Source: CAIXSC01 sp046349935
GTDB lineage: Bacteria; Planctomycetota; Planctomycetia; Pirellulales; Pirellulaceae
DNA: 64,000 nucleotides
Assembly (NCBI GenBank): GCA_046349935.1
Contig: JAXMBK010000010.1
Location: 1-64,000, forward strand
Direction of reading: 5' to 3'
Shown here: one piece after another, positions 8,907 to 17,901 of the stretch
Numbering within the stretch: the stretch's first letter is position 1
Layout: every line of letters starts with the position of its first letter
The notes under the pieces: generated by a model
Database searches by the model: none
What the model saw: the letters and a program-made list of their open reading frames with translations, nothing else
What the model was told of the DNA's origin: nothing
Program-made: the position numbers and the translations under genes

Positions 8907-10262
8907 ATGCTCGAATCCCGCTCCGCCGCCCGCACCGCCTGGCTGATCGTCCTTCTGCTCGCGCCGGTCGCGCTGCTGAACTACCTCGATCGCCAAATGC
9001 TGGCGGCGATGAAGTCGTCGATGATGTCCGACATTCCGGACATTCAGACGAAAGCCAATTGGGGACTCGTACTCGGGTCGTTCAAATGGGTCTACGCGGT
9101 GTTAAGTCCGGTCGGCGGCTATGCGGCTGATCGCTTGAGTCGTCGCTGGGTGATCGCCGTAAGTTTGTTCCTGTGGTCGGCCGTCACGTGGCTCACCGGC
9201 CATGTCGACACCTACGGCGAACTCGTGGCGTCGCGTGCGCTGATGGGGATTAGCGAGGCGTTCTACATTCCCGCGGCCCTCGCGCTGATCACCGACTTTC
9301 ATCGCGGTGCGACTCGTTCGCGCGCGGTCGGCATCCATCAAATGGGCATCTACGCCGGCATCATCCTGGGCGGGTTCGCCGGCTACGTCGCCGAAAGCCC
9401 CGACTACGGCTGGCGCTGGGCGTTCTCCGCCTGCGGACTCGTCGGCGTCGTCTACGCAATTCCTTTGTTTGCGTTGCTGCGAGAAGCTCCGAAGGATGCG
9501 GCGCGGGGGGGGGTGGGCGTTGGGGAGACAGGCGGGGAGACAGGCGGGGAGAGGGAGGAGGTGAGGGGTGAGGTGAGGGGTGAGGTGAGGGGTGGGGAGA
9601 CAGGCTGGAAGCCTGTCCTACGGGGGGGGGCGATTTATCCTTGGACGGCGGCGGGGCGGTTGCTCAGCAACGGGAACTTTTTGCTGCTGGTCGTCTACTT
9701 CACGTTGCCGGCCCTTGCGGGCTGGGTCGTGAAGGATTGGATGCCGGACATTCTGAAGACGCAATTCAATCTGGGCCAAGGCAAGGCGGGCGTCTCGGCC
9801 GTGCTGTACGTGCAATTGGCGTCGCTGGTCGGCGTCGGCGCCGGCGGGTGGTTGGCCGATTTGTGGATGAAGCGCTCGCTGCGCGGCCGCATCTATGTGA
9901 GCGCTCTTGGGATGACCTTCTTTCTGCCGGCGCTGTTCGGTGTGGGGAATGCCGCGACGCTGCCGATGGCGATCGGGTTCTTGATCCTGTTCGGAATCGG
10001 CTGGGGCTTCTTCGACTGCAACAACATGCCCATCCTGTGCCAGATCGTCCGTCCCGAACTGCGAGCGACCGGCTACGGCGTGATGAATCTGGTGAGCATC
10101 AGTTGCGGGGGCTTCGCCGACTGGGGGTTTGGCGAGTTGCGCGATCGAGACGTGCCGCTGAACGTGATCTTCGGCGTCTTTGCCGGAGTCGCATTGTTGT
10201 CGGTGATCATCGTGCTGTTGATTCGTCCCGCGCGAGATACCGCCGCTCCAAGTGCAACGTGA
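8907..10262 (+). CDS. MFS transporter with repeat insertion in the central loop
   Basis: The ATG at 8907, 7 bases after the peptidase stop, begins a 451-residue protein with about twelve membrane segments. The motif GYAADRLSRRW between helices 2 and 3 is the major facilitator signature. It resembles the ACS/hexuronate-type branch, but the substrate is unknown. Residues about 200-241, between helices 6 and 7, are Gly/Glu/Arg low-complexity sequence encoded by short tandem repeats and a dispersed palindrome (9600-9616), absent from ordinary MFS proteins. The insert keeps the frame, so the gene may still work. It is convergent with the hydrolase at 10207, whose stop overlaps its 3' end. Confidence 0.85.
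   Translation: MLESRSAARTAWLIVLLLAPVALLNYLDRQMLAAMKSSMMSDIPDIQTKANWGLVLGSFKWVYAVLSPVGGYAADRLSRRWVIAVSLFLWSAVTWLTGHVDTYGELVASRALMGISEAFYIPAALALITDFHRGATRSRAVGIHQMGIYAGIILGGFAGYVAESPDYGWRWAFSACGLVGVVYAIPLFALLREAPKDAARGGVGVGETGGETGGEREEVRGEVRGEVRGGETGWKPVLRGGAIYPWTAAGRLLSNGNFLLLVVYFTLPALAGWVVKDWMPDILKTQFNLGQGKAGVSAVLYVQLASLVGVGAGGWLADLWMKRSLRGRIYVSALGMTFFLPALFGVGNAATLPMAIGFLILFGIGWGFFDCNNMPILCQIVRPELRATGYGVMNLVSISCGGFADWGFGELRDRDVPLNVIFGVFAGVALLSVIIVLLIRPARDTAAPSAT
9520..9630 (+). repeat. Low-complexity tandem repeats plus dispersed 17-bp palindrome inside an MFS gene
   Basis: Bases about 9525-9555 repeat GGGGAGACAGGC, bases about 9560-9595 repeat GTGAGGGGTGAG, and 9600-9616 is the palindrome ACAGGCTGGAAGCCTGT followed by CCTACGGGG. 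The palindrome with its TCTACGGGG-type flank recurs inverted at 37400-37425. The array is in frame with the transporter. Confidence 0.8.
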
Positions 10263-12132
10263 GCTCTTGAATGAGCGCGTCGCGCGCTCGCGCGACGGAG
10301 AAGGTGTGATCCGAGTCGGGGAAGTATTGCAGAGTGAGCCGCCCGTCGCGTTGCATTTGTCGCGACTTTCGACCCGCGCGCATCTTCAGGATCAGCGGAC
10401 CGGGGTCAGAGTCGGCGAAGAACATCGTCAACTGCCGTCCCGACCGCTCAATTCGCGCCAGGTCCGCTCGCAGGTCGTCGCGCTGCGGATGCCCGCCGAA
10501 TTCGGACGCCGTGTCGAGGTCGAGCGTCGAGTCGTCCGAGTTGCTCAAGACGCCGGCTGCTTGTGATGCCGCCGGCGCGGCGGAGGGCCAAAGTCCAACG
10601 CCGCGCGCGAACTTCTTAAACGTTCCGACGAAGCCGTGTCGGTTCTTGCCGGTGAGCAGCCTGCGCCACTTGTCCCATTGCAGGGCCGAATCGACGTAGG
10701 TGAGCCACGTGTTCCACTTGAGGTTCCCGGCATCTTCGACCTGCATTCCGTCCCGCCAGTAGAACGTGAGCGGATTGATGAGCAGGCTTTCGAGCACGGT
10801 TGGATCGTCGTTCTGGGCCGCGAACTGAAAGACGTCGTAGGCCCCCGAGCAAAGTCCCACCAAAACGAAGCGACGCGCGGCGTACTGCGTCCGCAGCGCT
10901 CGGAGCGCCAAACCAATGTCACGCAGCGCGGTCGCCGGATAAGGGTCGTTCTCGCGGCGAGTGGTTCGCGACGTGCTGTCGCCGAGTCCATCGAGATCGA
11001 AGCGCAGCGTTCGCCAGCCGCGCGACGACAGGCGGCGGGCGAGTTCCACATGCAGACGGCCGGGGGCGATGCGGTAAGCGGCGCCGGCGTTGATCATCAC
11101 CACCCAGGGGCGCTCGTCAGTCGTCGCGGCGTCCGCCGGCGTGGAGGCGATGCCGAACAGGTACGGGGCGTCGCTCAACACGACCGCACGCTCGTGTACT
11201 CCCGGACACGCTTCCACTTCGCGCGCCCCCAGTTCGGTTCGCGCGGCCTTATCGGCTGCCAACGCCGACGCATCCGCTTCTTCCCGTCCTTCGTTCGACA
11301 AGTTCGAGCGATTCGCTGCACCGACCCAAGAGGCGATCGCGGTGATCGTGTCGCGAGGCACTTGAGTTTCGTGCGGCAGCGTGACGATCTCGGCGAACCC
11401 CGGACCGCCGATTTCTTGTGCGTCGATGTTCGCCGCTCGCAATTGCTCGCACAGGCGCGCGTTGGAGGGCGCGTCTTCGCGCGATACGACGAGCGCTCGG
11501 CGCACCTGCGGACGCAGGTCGGCCGCATTGAGTTTCCCTAAGGCGGCGCACGTCTCGTGACTCAGCCGAAAGCCGCTGGATTCCAATGGATCGCCGTCGC
11601 GTCGCGGCAGGTTCGCGGTCGCAGCTGCAGTGAGGCTGATCGCGCGCAGCTCGCGAACGAACCCGCTTCCCTTCGCGGGCGGCGCCCAGAGGACGAGCCC
11701 TTCGGCGGGAGAACGTACGGCGGCCGCCATCGCCAGCAGCGCGCCCGCGCGAAAGCCCGCGAGCGTCACGCGGTCGGCTTTGCCCGACGCTCGCAGCCAC
11801 TCCGCCGCGTGCACGATATTCTCGATCCACGAATCAAGTCGATCGGGCAGCAGTTCATCGCCGGGAGAATCGCCCGTGCCGTGATAGTCGATGCGCAGCA
11901 CCGTGCAGCCTTCAACCGCCAGTTGGTCGGCCAGCGCGCGCAGCGAGCGATGGGCGTGCAATTGTTCATGGCCCACCGACGGACAGATGACGACGCCTCG
12001 TCGTTCGGCGTCGGAGCGGTGCCAGCGCGGCGGCTCATGCAGCCAGGCGAAGAACGCGCCGCCGGGCGAGTCGAGATAGAGCGCGGTGCGCTGCACCTCG
12101 GCGATCGGCGCAGCGCCGACGTCGTCGCTCAT
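10207..12132 (-). CDS. Tandem alpha/beta-hydrolase protein of the aminoacyl-carrier cluster
   Basis: The ATG at 12132 overlaps the stop of the GH2 gene (ATGA), indicating translational coupling, so it is chosen over an upstream start at 12201. The 641-residue product has two alpha/beta-hydrolase halves. The N-terminal half (about 15-270) carries GFRAG at 126-130, with Arg where the nucleophile should be. The C-terminal half (about 310-630) carries GLCSG at 426-430, placing a cysteine (C428) at the nucleophile position, and a likely late histidine in FPDSDHTFS. Both halves have the RxDxxGxGDS oxyanion-region motif. It resembles exosortase-system-associated hydrolases. It may be a thioesterase or acyltransferase taking the aminoacyl group from the carrier protein; this is inference. 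Last gene of the operon. Confidence 0.8.
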   Translation of the reverse strand: MSDDVGAAPIAEVQRTALYLDSPGGAFFAWLHEPPRWHRSDAERRGVVICPSVGHEQLHAHRSLRALADQLAVEGCTVLRIDYHGTGDSPGDELLPDRLDSWIENIVHAAEWLRASGKADRVTLAGFRAGALLAMAAAVRSPAEGLVLWAPPAKGSGFVRELRAISLTAAATANLPRRDGDPLESSGFRLSHETCAALGKLNAADLRPQVRRALVVSREDAPSNARLCEQLRAANIDAQEIGGPGFAEIVTLPHETQVPRDTITAIASWVGAANRSNLSNEGREEADASALAADKAARTELGAREVEACPGVHERAVVLSDAPYLFGIASTPADAATTDERPWVVMINAGAAYRIAPGRLHVELARRLSSRGWRTLRFDLDGLGDSTSRTTRRENDPYPATALRDIGLALRALRTQYAARRFVLVGLCSGAYDVFQFAAQNDDPTVLESLLINPLTFYWRDGMQVEDAGNLKWNTWLTYVDSALQWDKWRRLLTGKNRHGFVGTFKKFARGVGLWPSAAPAASQAAGVLSNSDDSTLDLDTASEFGGHPQRDDLRADLARIERSGRQLTMFFADSDPGPLILKMRAGRKSRQMQRDGRLTLQYFPDSDHTFSVARARDALIQELTLHLERRYLARDESTAR

Positions 12133-14690
12133 CGCGCTCCGCCTTCGGCCACGTTCGTCGCTGCGACGGCGGCGGCCGACACGAACTCCGACGAGTCCCA
12201 ATTCAGCGCCTCGATGGTCGCCTTGAACGACCCTTTCACGGGCCGGTGCGGCGTGAAACAGATGTGGCGAGTGCGCCCCGGCAACAGATGGAAATAGTTG
12301 TCGTCCGGCAGATAGCCCTCCGCCGTGATGCGGACGGTATGCAGAAACCCGCCGCTCGTCACCTCGACGAGGAACTGGCCCTTCTCGCCGGCCGACGCCG
12401 ACGCACGGACGGCCGTCCCGCTGCGCGGAAACGGCGCCTTGCGCTGAACGAAGTGGAACGCGTCGCCGATCGGCTCGCGGTTCTCATCGAACAGCGTCGC
12501 CGCGACCACATCGTGGTGTGCGGGTCCGAATCGATAGGCATGCGTGAGGTCGTAGAACAGGCCGAATTCTTCGTCGGCGCTTAACTGAATGCGGGAGCGC
12601 GGAGCGACGTCGATCGGCACTTCTTGACGTGCAACGCACAGCTGCGGTTCTTTGAGCAATTGCAGCTCGATGAAGCCGCGTAGACCGGCGGCCGTTTCAT
12701 TCACGACGTGGACGTGAACGCCTTCCAGTCCTTCGTCAGTCAACGCGATTTGACGCGATCGCCAGGCCCGACGGAGGTAGTACCAGACCGGCTTCGGCAG
12801 GCCGCGATGGTCGAGCAGTCCCCAGGAAGCGCCGGCGCACAGATCCTTGAAGAACCACACTAACCCGCCCCGATTGCCGCTATGGCCGCTCCGCCATTCG
12901 GCGAACGTTTGCGACATCATTTCGCCCGACACGGTGCGGCTGAGCGCCAAGTAGCGCTGCATGTCGAACGATCGCAACGCAACGGGATCGACGTCGTACA
13001 AGTATTTCAAATAGAAGTCGCGCACATCGTCGAAGTCCCAACCGGCGCCCGAGTCGCGCGGCGCTCGCGACTTCCACCGCGGATGGTGCACCACCGGCGT
13101 CGCGCCCTCCATCACCTCGAACAGCACTTCCGGCTCGGGCAAGTTCGCAAATCCCAGACACTCGGAGGTGAACTGCACATCGGCCTTGCGCAATTCGACC
13201 GGCAGCCGCTGATACGCGCCGATGCCGTAGTAGTGCGACACGCCGACGCGGAGATGAAACGGCAGCGCACCGCCCGAGGGGGTCGAAGGCACATACGCCG
13301 TCCCCGGGTGCAGTTCCCGACACAGGTCGGGCAGCGACTCTGCGAACCAGGCGTTGCGCCACCGATCGCGTGGCATGCCGAGCATGGCGGCTTGCTGCTC
13401 CACTTCGCTGTTGCCGCAGTACGCCACGACGCACGGATGCGACGCCAACCGCGTCAACTGATGACGCGCCTCGGCGTGAATGCTCATCGAGAAAGTCGGA
13501 TCGTCGACCGGGTAGTCCATGTTGGCGAACATGAAATCCTGCCACACCAGAAGTCCCAGTTCGTCGCATATCCGGTAGAACGCATCGCTTTCGTAGGTCA
13601 TCGTGCCGCCGACGCGAAGCATGTTCGCGCCCATGTCGACGGCCCGTTGCAACTCGCGCCTCAGTTGCGATTCCTCTCCTTCCGGCCGAAACAGGTCGCT
13701 CACCGTCCAGCATGCGCCGCGGCAGTAGACCGGCGCGTCGTTCACACAGACCGAGAACCGACCGTCGGCGTCGATATCGAGCTTTCGGAAGCCGATGGAA
13801 TCCAGTGGAACGACGATCGTCCGTCCGTCGATCTCGACGGCCAATTCGCAGTCGTAGCGCGTCGGCGTTCCGTGCGTATGCGGATGCCACCGCTGCGGCG
13901 ATTCCACGCGTACGCTTCCGTGCAGCATCCAAACATCGCCGTCGTGCGTCGCTTCCAGCGGACCGACGGCGACGGGCGCCGCGATCACTCCTGCGTGCTT
14001 GATGATCAGACGCGCGGCGTCCAATCGATCGCCGGCGATCGCGACGACCCCGTCCAAGGCGACTAATCCGTCGCCGTCTTCCAGCGTCGCGAGCAAGCGT
14101 TGTTGAAGCAGCACGAGCGGCCCGAGCAACAGTTCGACATTCCTCCAGGGGCCGACGATCGGAGCGACCGGCGACCAACCGGGGATGCGTCCCAGCAAAC
14201 TCGTCCGCTGCCAGCGCAGCTGTTGGTTCGCGACGAGGCTCGTTTTCCAGCGCGGTCGGGGGCGCTTCCGCTGCAACGCCTGCTCCAGCGACCGGAACGC
14301 AACGATCAGTTCGTTCGACTCGCGCAATCGGCCGCGCACGTCGACGTCGTAGCGCAGGAACATATTGTCGGCGGCCAAGAGCGGTTGACCGTTGAGCCAC
14401 ACGTCGGCGATGCCGGCGAGTCCGTGGAAGCGCAACACGGAAGGTTGGTTCGTCGATCCGACGAGGGAGTCTGGAACTTCGAACGCCGTGCGAAACCACC
14501 ATTCGTGAGCATCGAGATCCGCGGGTTGGTCGTCATTCCAGCGACCGTGACGCCGCAGCGCCTCCGCCGCCGTCGCCGGGGCCGCCACGCTCAGCCATTC
14601 CACGTTCTGCGTCGACAATTCCTCAGGGTTCGCAGCCGCCCCCGGCTTCAGCGACGCACATTGCCACGCTTCGATTCGCACTCCCGCCAT
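12129..14690 (-). CDS. Glycoside hydrolase family 2 protein (beta-mannosidase-like)
   Basis: ATG 14690 is preceded by AGGGAC at a good distance and lies 10 bases after the DUF1839 stop, so it is preferred to the ATG at 14735. The 853-residue protein has the GH2 layout: an N-terminal jelly-roll domain, an immunoglobulin-like domain, a TIM barrel with the acid/base E429 (CGNSEVEQQ) and the probable nucleophile E510 (FTSECLGF), and C-terminal beta domains. Both glutamates are present, so it is probably active. No signal peptide is visible, suggesting a cytoplasmic enzyme. Its position between DUF1839 and the double hydrolase suggests that a sugar or glycoside is part of the pathway; the substrate is unknown. 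Confidence 0.85.
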   Translation of the reverse strand: MAGVRIEAWQCASLKPGAAANPEELSTQNVEWLSVAAPATAAEALRRHGRWNDDQPADLDAHEWWFRTAFEVPDSLVGSTNQPSVLRFHGLAGIADVWLNGQPLLAADNMFLRYDVDVRGRLRESNELIVAFRSLEQALQRKRPRPRWKTSLVANQQLRWQRTSLLGRIPGWSPVAPIVGPWRNVELLLGPLVLLQQRLLATLEDGDGLVALDGVVAIAGDRLDAARLIIKHAGVIAAPVAVGPLEATHDGDVWMLHGSVRVESPQRWHPHTHGTPTRYDCELAVEIDGRTIVVPLDSIGFRKLDIDADGRFSVCVNDAPVYCRGACWTVSDLFRPEGEESQLRRELQRAVDMGANMLRVGGTMTYESDAFYRICDELGLLVWQDFMFANMDYPVDDPTFSMSIHAEARHQLTRLASHPCVVAYCGNSEVEQQAAMLGMPRDRWRNAWFAESLPDLCRELHPGTAYVPSTPSGGALPFHLRVGVSHYYGIGAYQRLPVELRKADVQFTSECLGFANLPEPEVLFEVMEGATPVVHHPRWKSRAPRDSGAGWDFDDVRDFYLKYLYDVDPVALRSFDMQRYLALSRTVSGEMMSQTFAEWRSGHSGNRGGLVWFFKDLCAGASWGLLDHRGLPKPVWYYLRRAWRSRQIALTDEGLEGVHVHVVNETAAGLRGFIELQLLKEPQLCVARQEVPIDVAPRSRIQLSADEEFGLFYDLTHAYRFGPAHHDVVAATLFDENREPIGDAFHFVQRKAPFPRSGTAVRASASAGEKGQFLVEVTSGGFLHTVRITAEGYLPDDNYFHLLPGRTRHICFTPHRPVKGSFKATIEALNWDSSEFVSAAAVAATNVAEGGAR

Positions 14691-14700
14691 CGTCGGGTCC

Positions 14701-15729
14701 CTAAATGATCGAAGGTCGGGCGGCGAAACTCGCACGCAGTGCGTCGACGATGCGGCGCCAACGCTCGGCCATCACGTCGAGCGGCGCGAGATCGAGCGGC
14801 TTCTTCCGGGTCATGGCGCGCGCGAGCGTGAATTGCATCGTCTTCGCGCCGGCGGACAGTTGATGCAGGTCGGCGATCGGCTCGCGCAGGTCGGCCGCCT
14901 GCTGGTCATGGAGCCACTGCAAGTAGGTCGCCGCCAACTCGTAGCACGCGCCGAACTGTCGCAGCGTCGCAAATGAATACTTGTGGAATGTATCCAGCGA
15001 CTCGTGCGCCAACCAACTCAGGTCCTCCTGAAAGCGCTGCTTGAATCGCGGGAATGGATTGGTTTCCGGAAGCCATTCCAGTTGACGACGCAAGACGCGC
15101 AAGGACGTTTCAAGCAGTTCTTGGCCGCGCGGCGCGGGCGCCGCACGGCGCTTCACAAACTCGACGTACGGCGGCAGCGCGGCCGGGTCGGGGGAATCGC
15201 TGATGCGCAGAACTTGGGTGAAGTCGTCCCCCTCGAGCCGATAGTAGCCTTGGCCGTGAAAGTAGCCGAGCCGCCGATTCTCGACGTCGATCTGCACCGC
15301 CGCGACGGTCGACTTCACATGCTCAAGTCGATAGGCGGTGCCTTGCGTGTCGGGGAGAAAATAGGAGTCGAGTTCGACGAGAACGGGGCGCCCGAGTTCA
15401 ATCTGCTCGGAAAGGTGCGCCACCAGCGGCCGCCACACGGCCAGTTCTTGCACATCGAGCTGATAGAGCTCAGCCAAGTCGACCAGCGGATACTTGAAGA
15501 AGGTCCACTGATCCCCTTCGAAGTCGATAGCCAGGGTGAATGGGAGCGCGGCGATCGGCTCGTAACCCCAAGCATGCAGCAACTCGACCCACACATCGAC
15601 ATAGCAATTGGTTTCCGCCCAAGCTCGTTCGGGCGCGTGGATCGCGTGCCGGAGGTACGAGTCCGGATCGATGGGAAACACCTGCCGCGGCATCATCGAC
15701 GTGGGGGAAGTGATCATGGGAGACGTCAT
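14701..15729 (-). CDS. DUF1839 family protein
   Basis: The ATG at 15729 overlaps the ligase stop by the ATGA arrangement, giving a 342-residue protein. Its conserved stretches (ETNCYVDVWVELLHAWGYEP, FEGDQWTFFKYP, VELDSYFLPDTQGTAYR, HVKSTVAAVQID) are those of DUF1839, a family found beside amino acid:[carrier protein] ligases. The middle resembles a papain-like or BtrH-type acyltransferase fold (D-S-Y-F-L-P-D and a later H), which would fit transfer of an aminoacyl group from the carrier protein, but the activity is unproven. No signal peptide is seen. Confidence 0.85.
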   Translation of the reverse strand: MTSPMITSPTSMMPRQVFPIDPDSYLRHAIHAPERAWAETNCYVDVWVELLHAWGYEPIAALPFTLAIDFEGDQWTFFKYPLVDLAELYQLDVQELAVWRPLVAHLSEQIELGRPVLVELDSYFLPDTQGTAYRLEHVKSTVAAVQIDVENRRLGYFHGQGYYRLEGDDFTQVLRISDSPDPAALPPYVEFVKRRAAPAPRGQELLETSLRVLRRQLEWLPETNPFPRFKQRFQEDLSWLAHESLDTFHKYSFATLRQFGACYELAATYLQWLHDQQAADLREPIADLHQLSAGAKTMQFTLARAMTRKKPLDLAPLDVMAERWRRIVDALRASFAARPSII

Positions 15730-16652
15730 AGCTCCAGCGCCGACTTGACCTCGCCGGGCCACTTGTCGGGATCGAATCCGTGACAGGTGAACAAGGCGAG
15801 CGCGATTCGCTCGAGTCCGAACCCGATGCAGGCGCTGTGAGCGTGCTTGCCGTCGGGGGTGAAGATTTCAAAGGAGTGGCCGAAGTGGTCGAGATGACAG
15901 TTGCAGGAAGTGATCGCGGTCGGCTTTTCGGCCGACGCGATGGGGTAGACCAGTTCGAACTTCAGGTTTTGCTCTTTCTGCGTGGCGGCCATCACGCGGC
16001 CGCCGCGGCCGAAGAACGGGTCGTTGGCGATCACTGGTTCGGCTTTCAGGCCGACTTCGAGCAGGATTTCTTGACCGCGCTGCAGCCAGTTATCGCGATG
16101 TTCCAGCGCCTGCTCGGCGGTCCCCAAACGGACGAACTCGCGCTGACGGAAGATCTGCATGCGGGCCGGGTCGACCGACGGTTCATGGCGAAAGACGAAC
16201 GAACGCAAGTCGACGGTGCGGCCGGCGGCGGGAAGCGTGCCGGTCGCGGTGGGATACAGCGGATAGCAGGCCGCCGGCGTCATCATCACGCGCGACGGCG
16301 CCAGTTCGACGGTCCAATCTTCGTTGGCCGCGCGTTTGTCGAGCATGCGGAGGTGGTCTTTCTCCTTGCCGACGAAACTGTGCACCGACCCCATCAGGTC
16401 GGGAAACGTGTCGATGTGCGTCGTCTTGAGATAGTTTTCGCGGCTGAAGATGGCGGGGAAGCGCATCACTTCAGCCGGTTGATCCGCGGCGCGCTTCGTC
16501 ACCAGCCGTTCAAACCGCTCGATCACATCCTCGAATCGGCCGCTGAGACCATACAGGCCGGGGACGCCGAGGGGGATGAGCAACCCGGCGTCGACGAACC
16601 GACGCTGGCAAGCTTCATGAGCGGCAGAGAGCGTATCGTTGGACAAACACAT
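15726..16652 (-). CDS. Amino acid:[carrier protein] ligase (class II aaRS-like)
   Basis: A 308-residue class II synthetase core without a tRNA-binding domain. Motif 2 is FRHEPSVDPARMQIFRQREF (about 154-173) and motif 3 GFGLERIALAL (277-287). Candidate zinc ligands are C129 (AACYPLYP), E157 and C250 or C252 (SCNCHLDHFG). These features match the truncated SerRS-like enzymes that activate an amino acid with ATP and load it on the phosphopantetheine of a carrier protein instead of tRNA. The carrier encoded at 17902-18162 is the likely partner. Gly and Ala are substrates of characterised relatives; the substrate here is not deducible. A TAGGAG ribosome site precedes ATG 16652. Confidence 0.9.
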   Translation of the reverse strand: MCLSNDTLSAAHEACQRRFVDAGLLIPLGVPGLYGLSGRFEDVIERFERLVTKRAADQPAEVMRFPAIFSRENYLKTTHIDTFPDLMGSVHSFVGKEKDHLRMLDKRAANEDWTVELAPSRVMMTPAACYPLYPTATGTLPAAGRTVDLRSFVFRHEPSVDPARMQIFRQREFVRLGTAEQALEHRDNWLQRGQEILLEVGLKAEPVIANDPFFGRGGRVMAATQKEQNLKFELVYPIASAEKPTAITSCNCHLDHFGHSFEIFTPDGKHAHSACIGFGLERIALALFTCHGFDPDKWPGEVKSALEL

Positions 16653-16664
16653 GGCGGGCGGCTC

Positions 16665-17822
16665 CTACCGTTGGACCATCAACATGGTCGCGTTGACTTT
16701 CATGATGCGGTCGTTGTTCACCATGAGGGCGGCGCCATAGGCGTCCCGCAAATGGCGGCACAGGCTGAACTGCGAGTCGTTGCGGTAACCGGAGATGCCG
16801 CAGATCATCAGCGCTTGGCCGACGATCTCGATCAATCGCTGTGAGCTGGCAAGCTTCAGGTTGTTCACTCGAATGGCGAAGCCAAACTCGCGAAACGACT
16901 CAGACCGCCCCGCGGCCAGCATGTCGCGATAGTCACGCGCCAGCGTCGCCACGTTGTGCCGCAGTTCTTGCAGCACTTGGTCGACTTCGGCCAAGCGGAT
17001 GGCGGAGAGCGGCGTTTCGCCGGGGGTCTTGCGCGCTTCGGTTCGAACGAACGCGCGCGCGTGACTCACGGCGCTCGTCGCAATGCCGGTCCACAACGAG
17101 GCCCATACGAGATGCGAATAGGGGTGCATCGTGTCGGAGAGGATTTCGGAGAACGGCGCGGGAAGGATTTGCTCGACGTCGCCGCGGGAGGTGAGCGTAA
17201 ATCCCGAACTGCAAGTGCCGCGGAATCCCAGCGTGTCCCAATTCGACAGCGGCTCGGCCGTGTACTCGCCGCGACGCACCATGACGTGCAATTGGTCGCC
17301 CGGCAGTGCGTCGGGCGCTCGCCGACACGTCACCAAAATCTCGTCGGCATACTCGCCGTACGAAATCACCGGCGCTTTCTTCGTGAGCGAGAACTGGCGG
17401 CCGTCGACGACGACCGCGCATTGACTGGAACGCAAGTCGCCGCCCACGCCCACTTCCGTCGTCGCGGAAGCCATCAATCGCTGATCGGCGACCAACTGAC
17501 GCAGATAGTTCTGGAAGAACTCGTCGCCCTGCGCGTGATGGACGACGCATGCGACCTGGATCATGTGCATCGCATAGATCATCGCCGACGAACCGCAATA
17601 CTGCCCCAAGATCTCGCAGATGCGACAAATCTGGACGATGTCGAGCCCCATGCCGCCATATGCCTCGGGCACATAGGCGCTCAACAACTTCGCGTCGCGC
17701 AGCGCCTGAATCGATTCGGTCGGGAAGCGAGCCAAGCGATCGACGTCGGCCGCATGCTTGGCGAGCACTCGTTTGCCGATCGCATGCACCTCGCTGTCCA
17801 AGGTCGCATCGAGCATCAACAT
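16665..17822 (-). CDS. Acyl-CoA dehydrogenase family flavoprotein
   Basis: A 385-residue protein spanning the acyl-CoA dehydrogenase fold: an N-terminal helical domain with PEAYGGMGLDIVQICRICE, a middle beta domain with MASATTEVGVGGD and WDTLGFRGTCSSGF, and a C-terminal helical bundle with QRLIEIVGQALMICGISGY. It would bind FAD and desaturate or oxidise an acyl thioester. Lying between a carrier protein gene and an aminoacyl-carrier ligase, its substrate may be an aminoacyl thioester on the carrier instead of an acyl-CoA; that is inference. It starts 79 bases after the carrier gene and ends 12 bases before the ligase ATG. Confidence 0.88.
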   Translation of the reverse strand: MLMLDATLDSEVHAIGKRVLAKHAADVDRLARFPTESIQALRDAKLLSAYVPEAYGGMGLDIVQICRICEILGQYCGSSAMIYAMHMIQVACVVHHAQGDEFFQNYLRQLVADQRLMASATTEVGVGGDLRSSQCAVVVDGRQFSLTKKAPVISYGEYADEILVTCRRAPDALPGDQLHVMVRRGEYTAEPLSNWDTLGFRGTCSSGFTLTSRGDVEQILPAPFSEILSDTMHPYSHLVWASLWTGIATSAVSHARAFVRTEARKTPGETPLSAIRLAEVDQVLQELRHNVATLARDYRDMLAAGRSESFREFGFAIRVNNLKLASSQRLIEIVGQALMICGISGYRNDSQFSLCRHLRDAYGAALMVNNDRIMKVNATMLMVQR

Positions 17823-17901
17823 AAAACACCTCGCAAGCGATCGAAGCGACCGCCTGTCGCAAGAGAAGGAGCAAACCGCAGACGACGCCGGTCAGGCGCC
17901 T

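Noticed and set aside
12880..14502. A 540-residue ORF antisense-frame to GH2
   Set aside because: GH2 motifs with both catalytic glutamates lie in the other frame on the same strand; this one is Arg/Ala-rich without a start signal.
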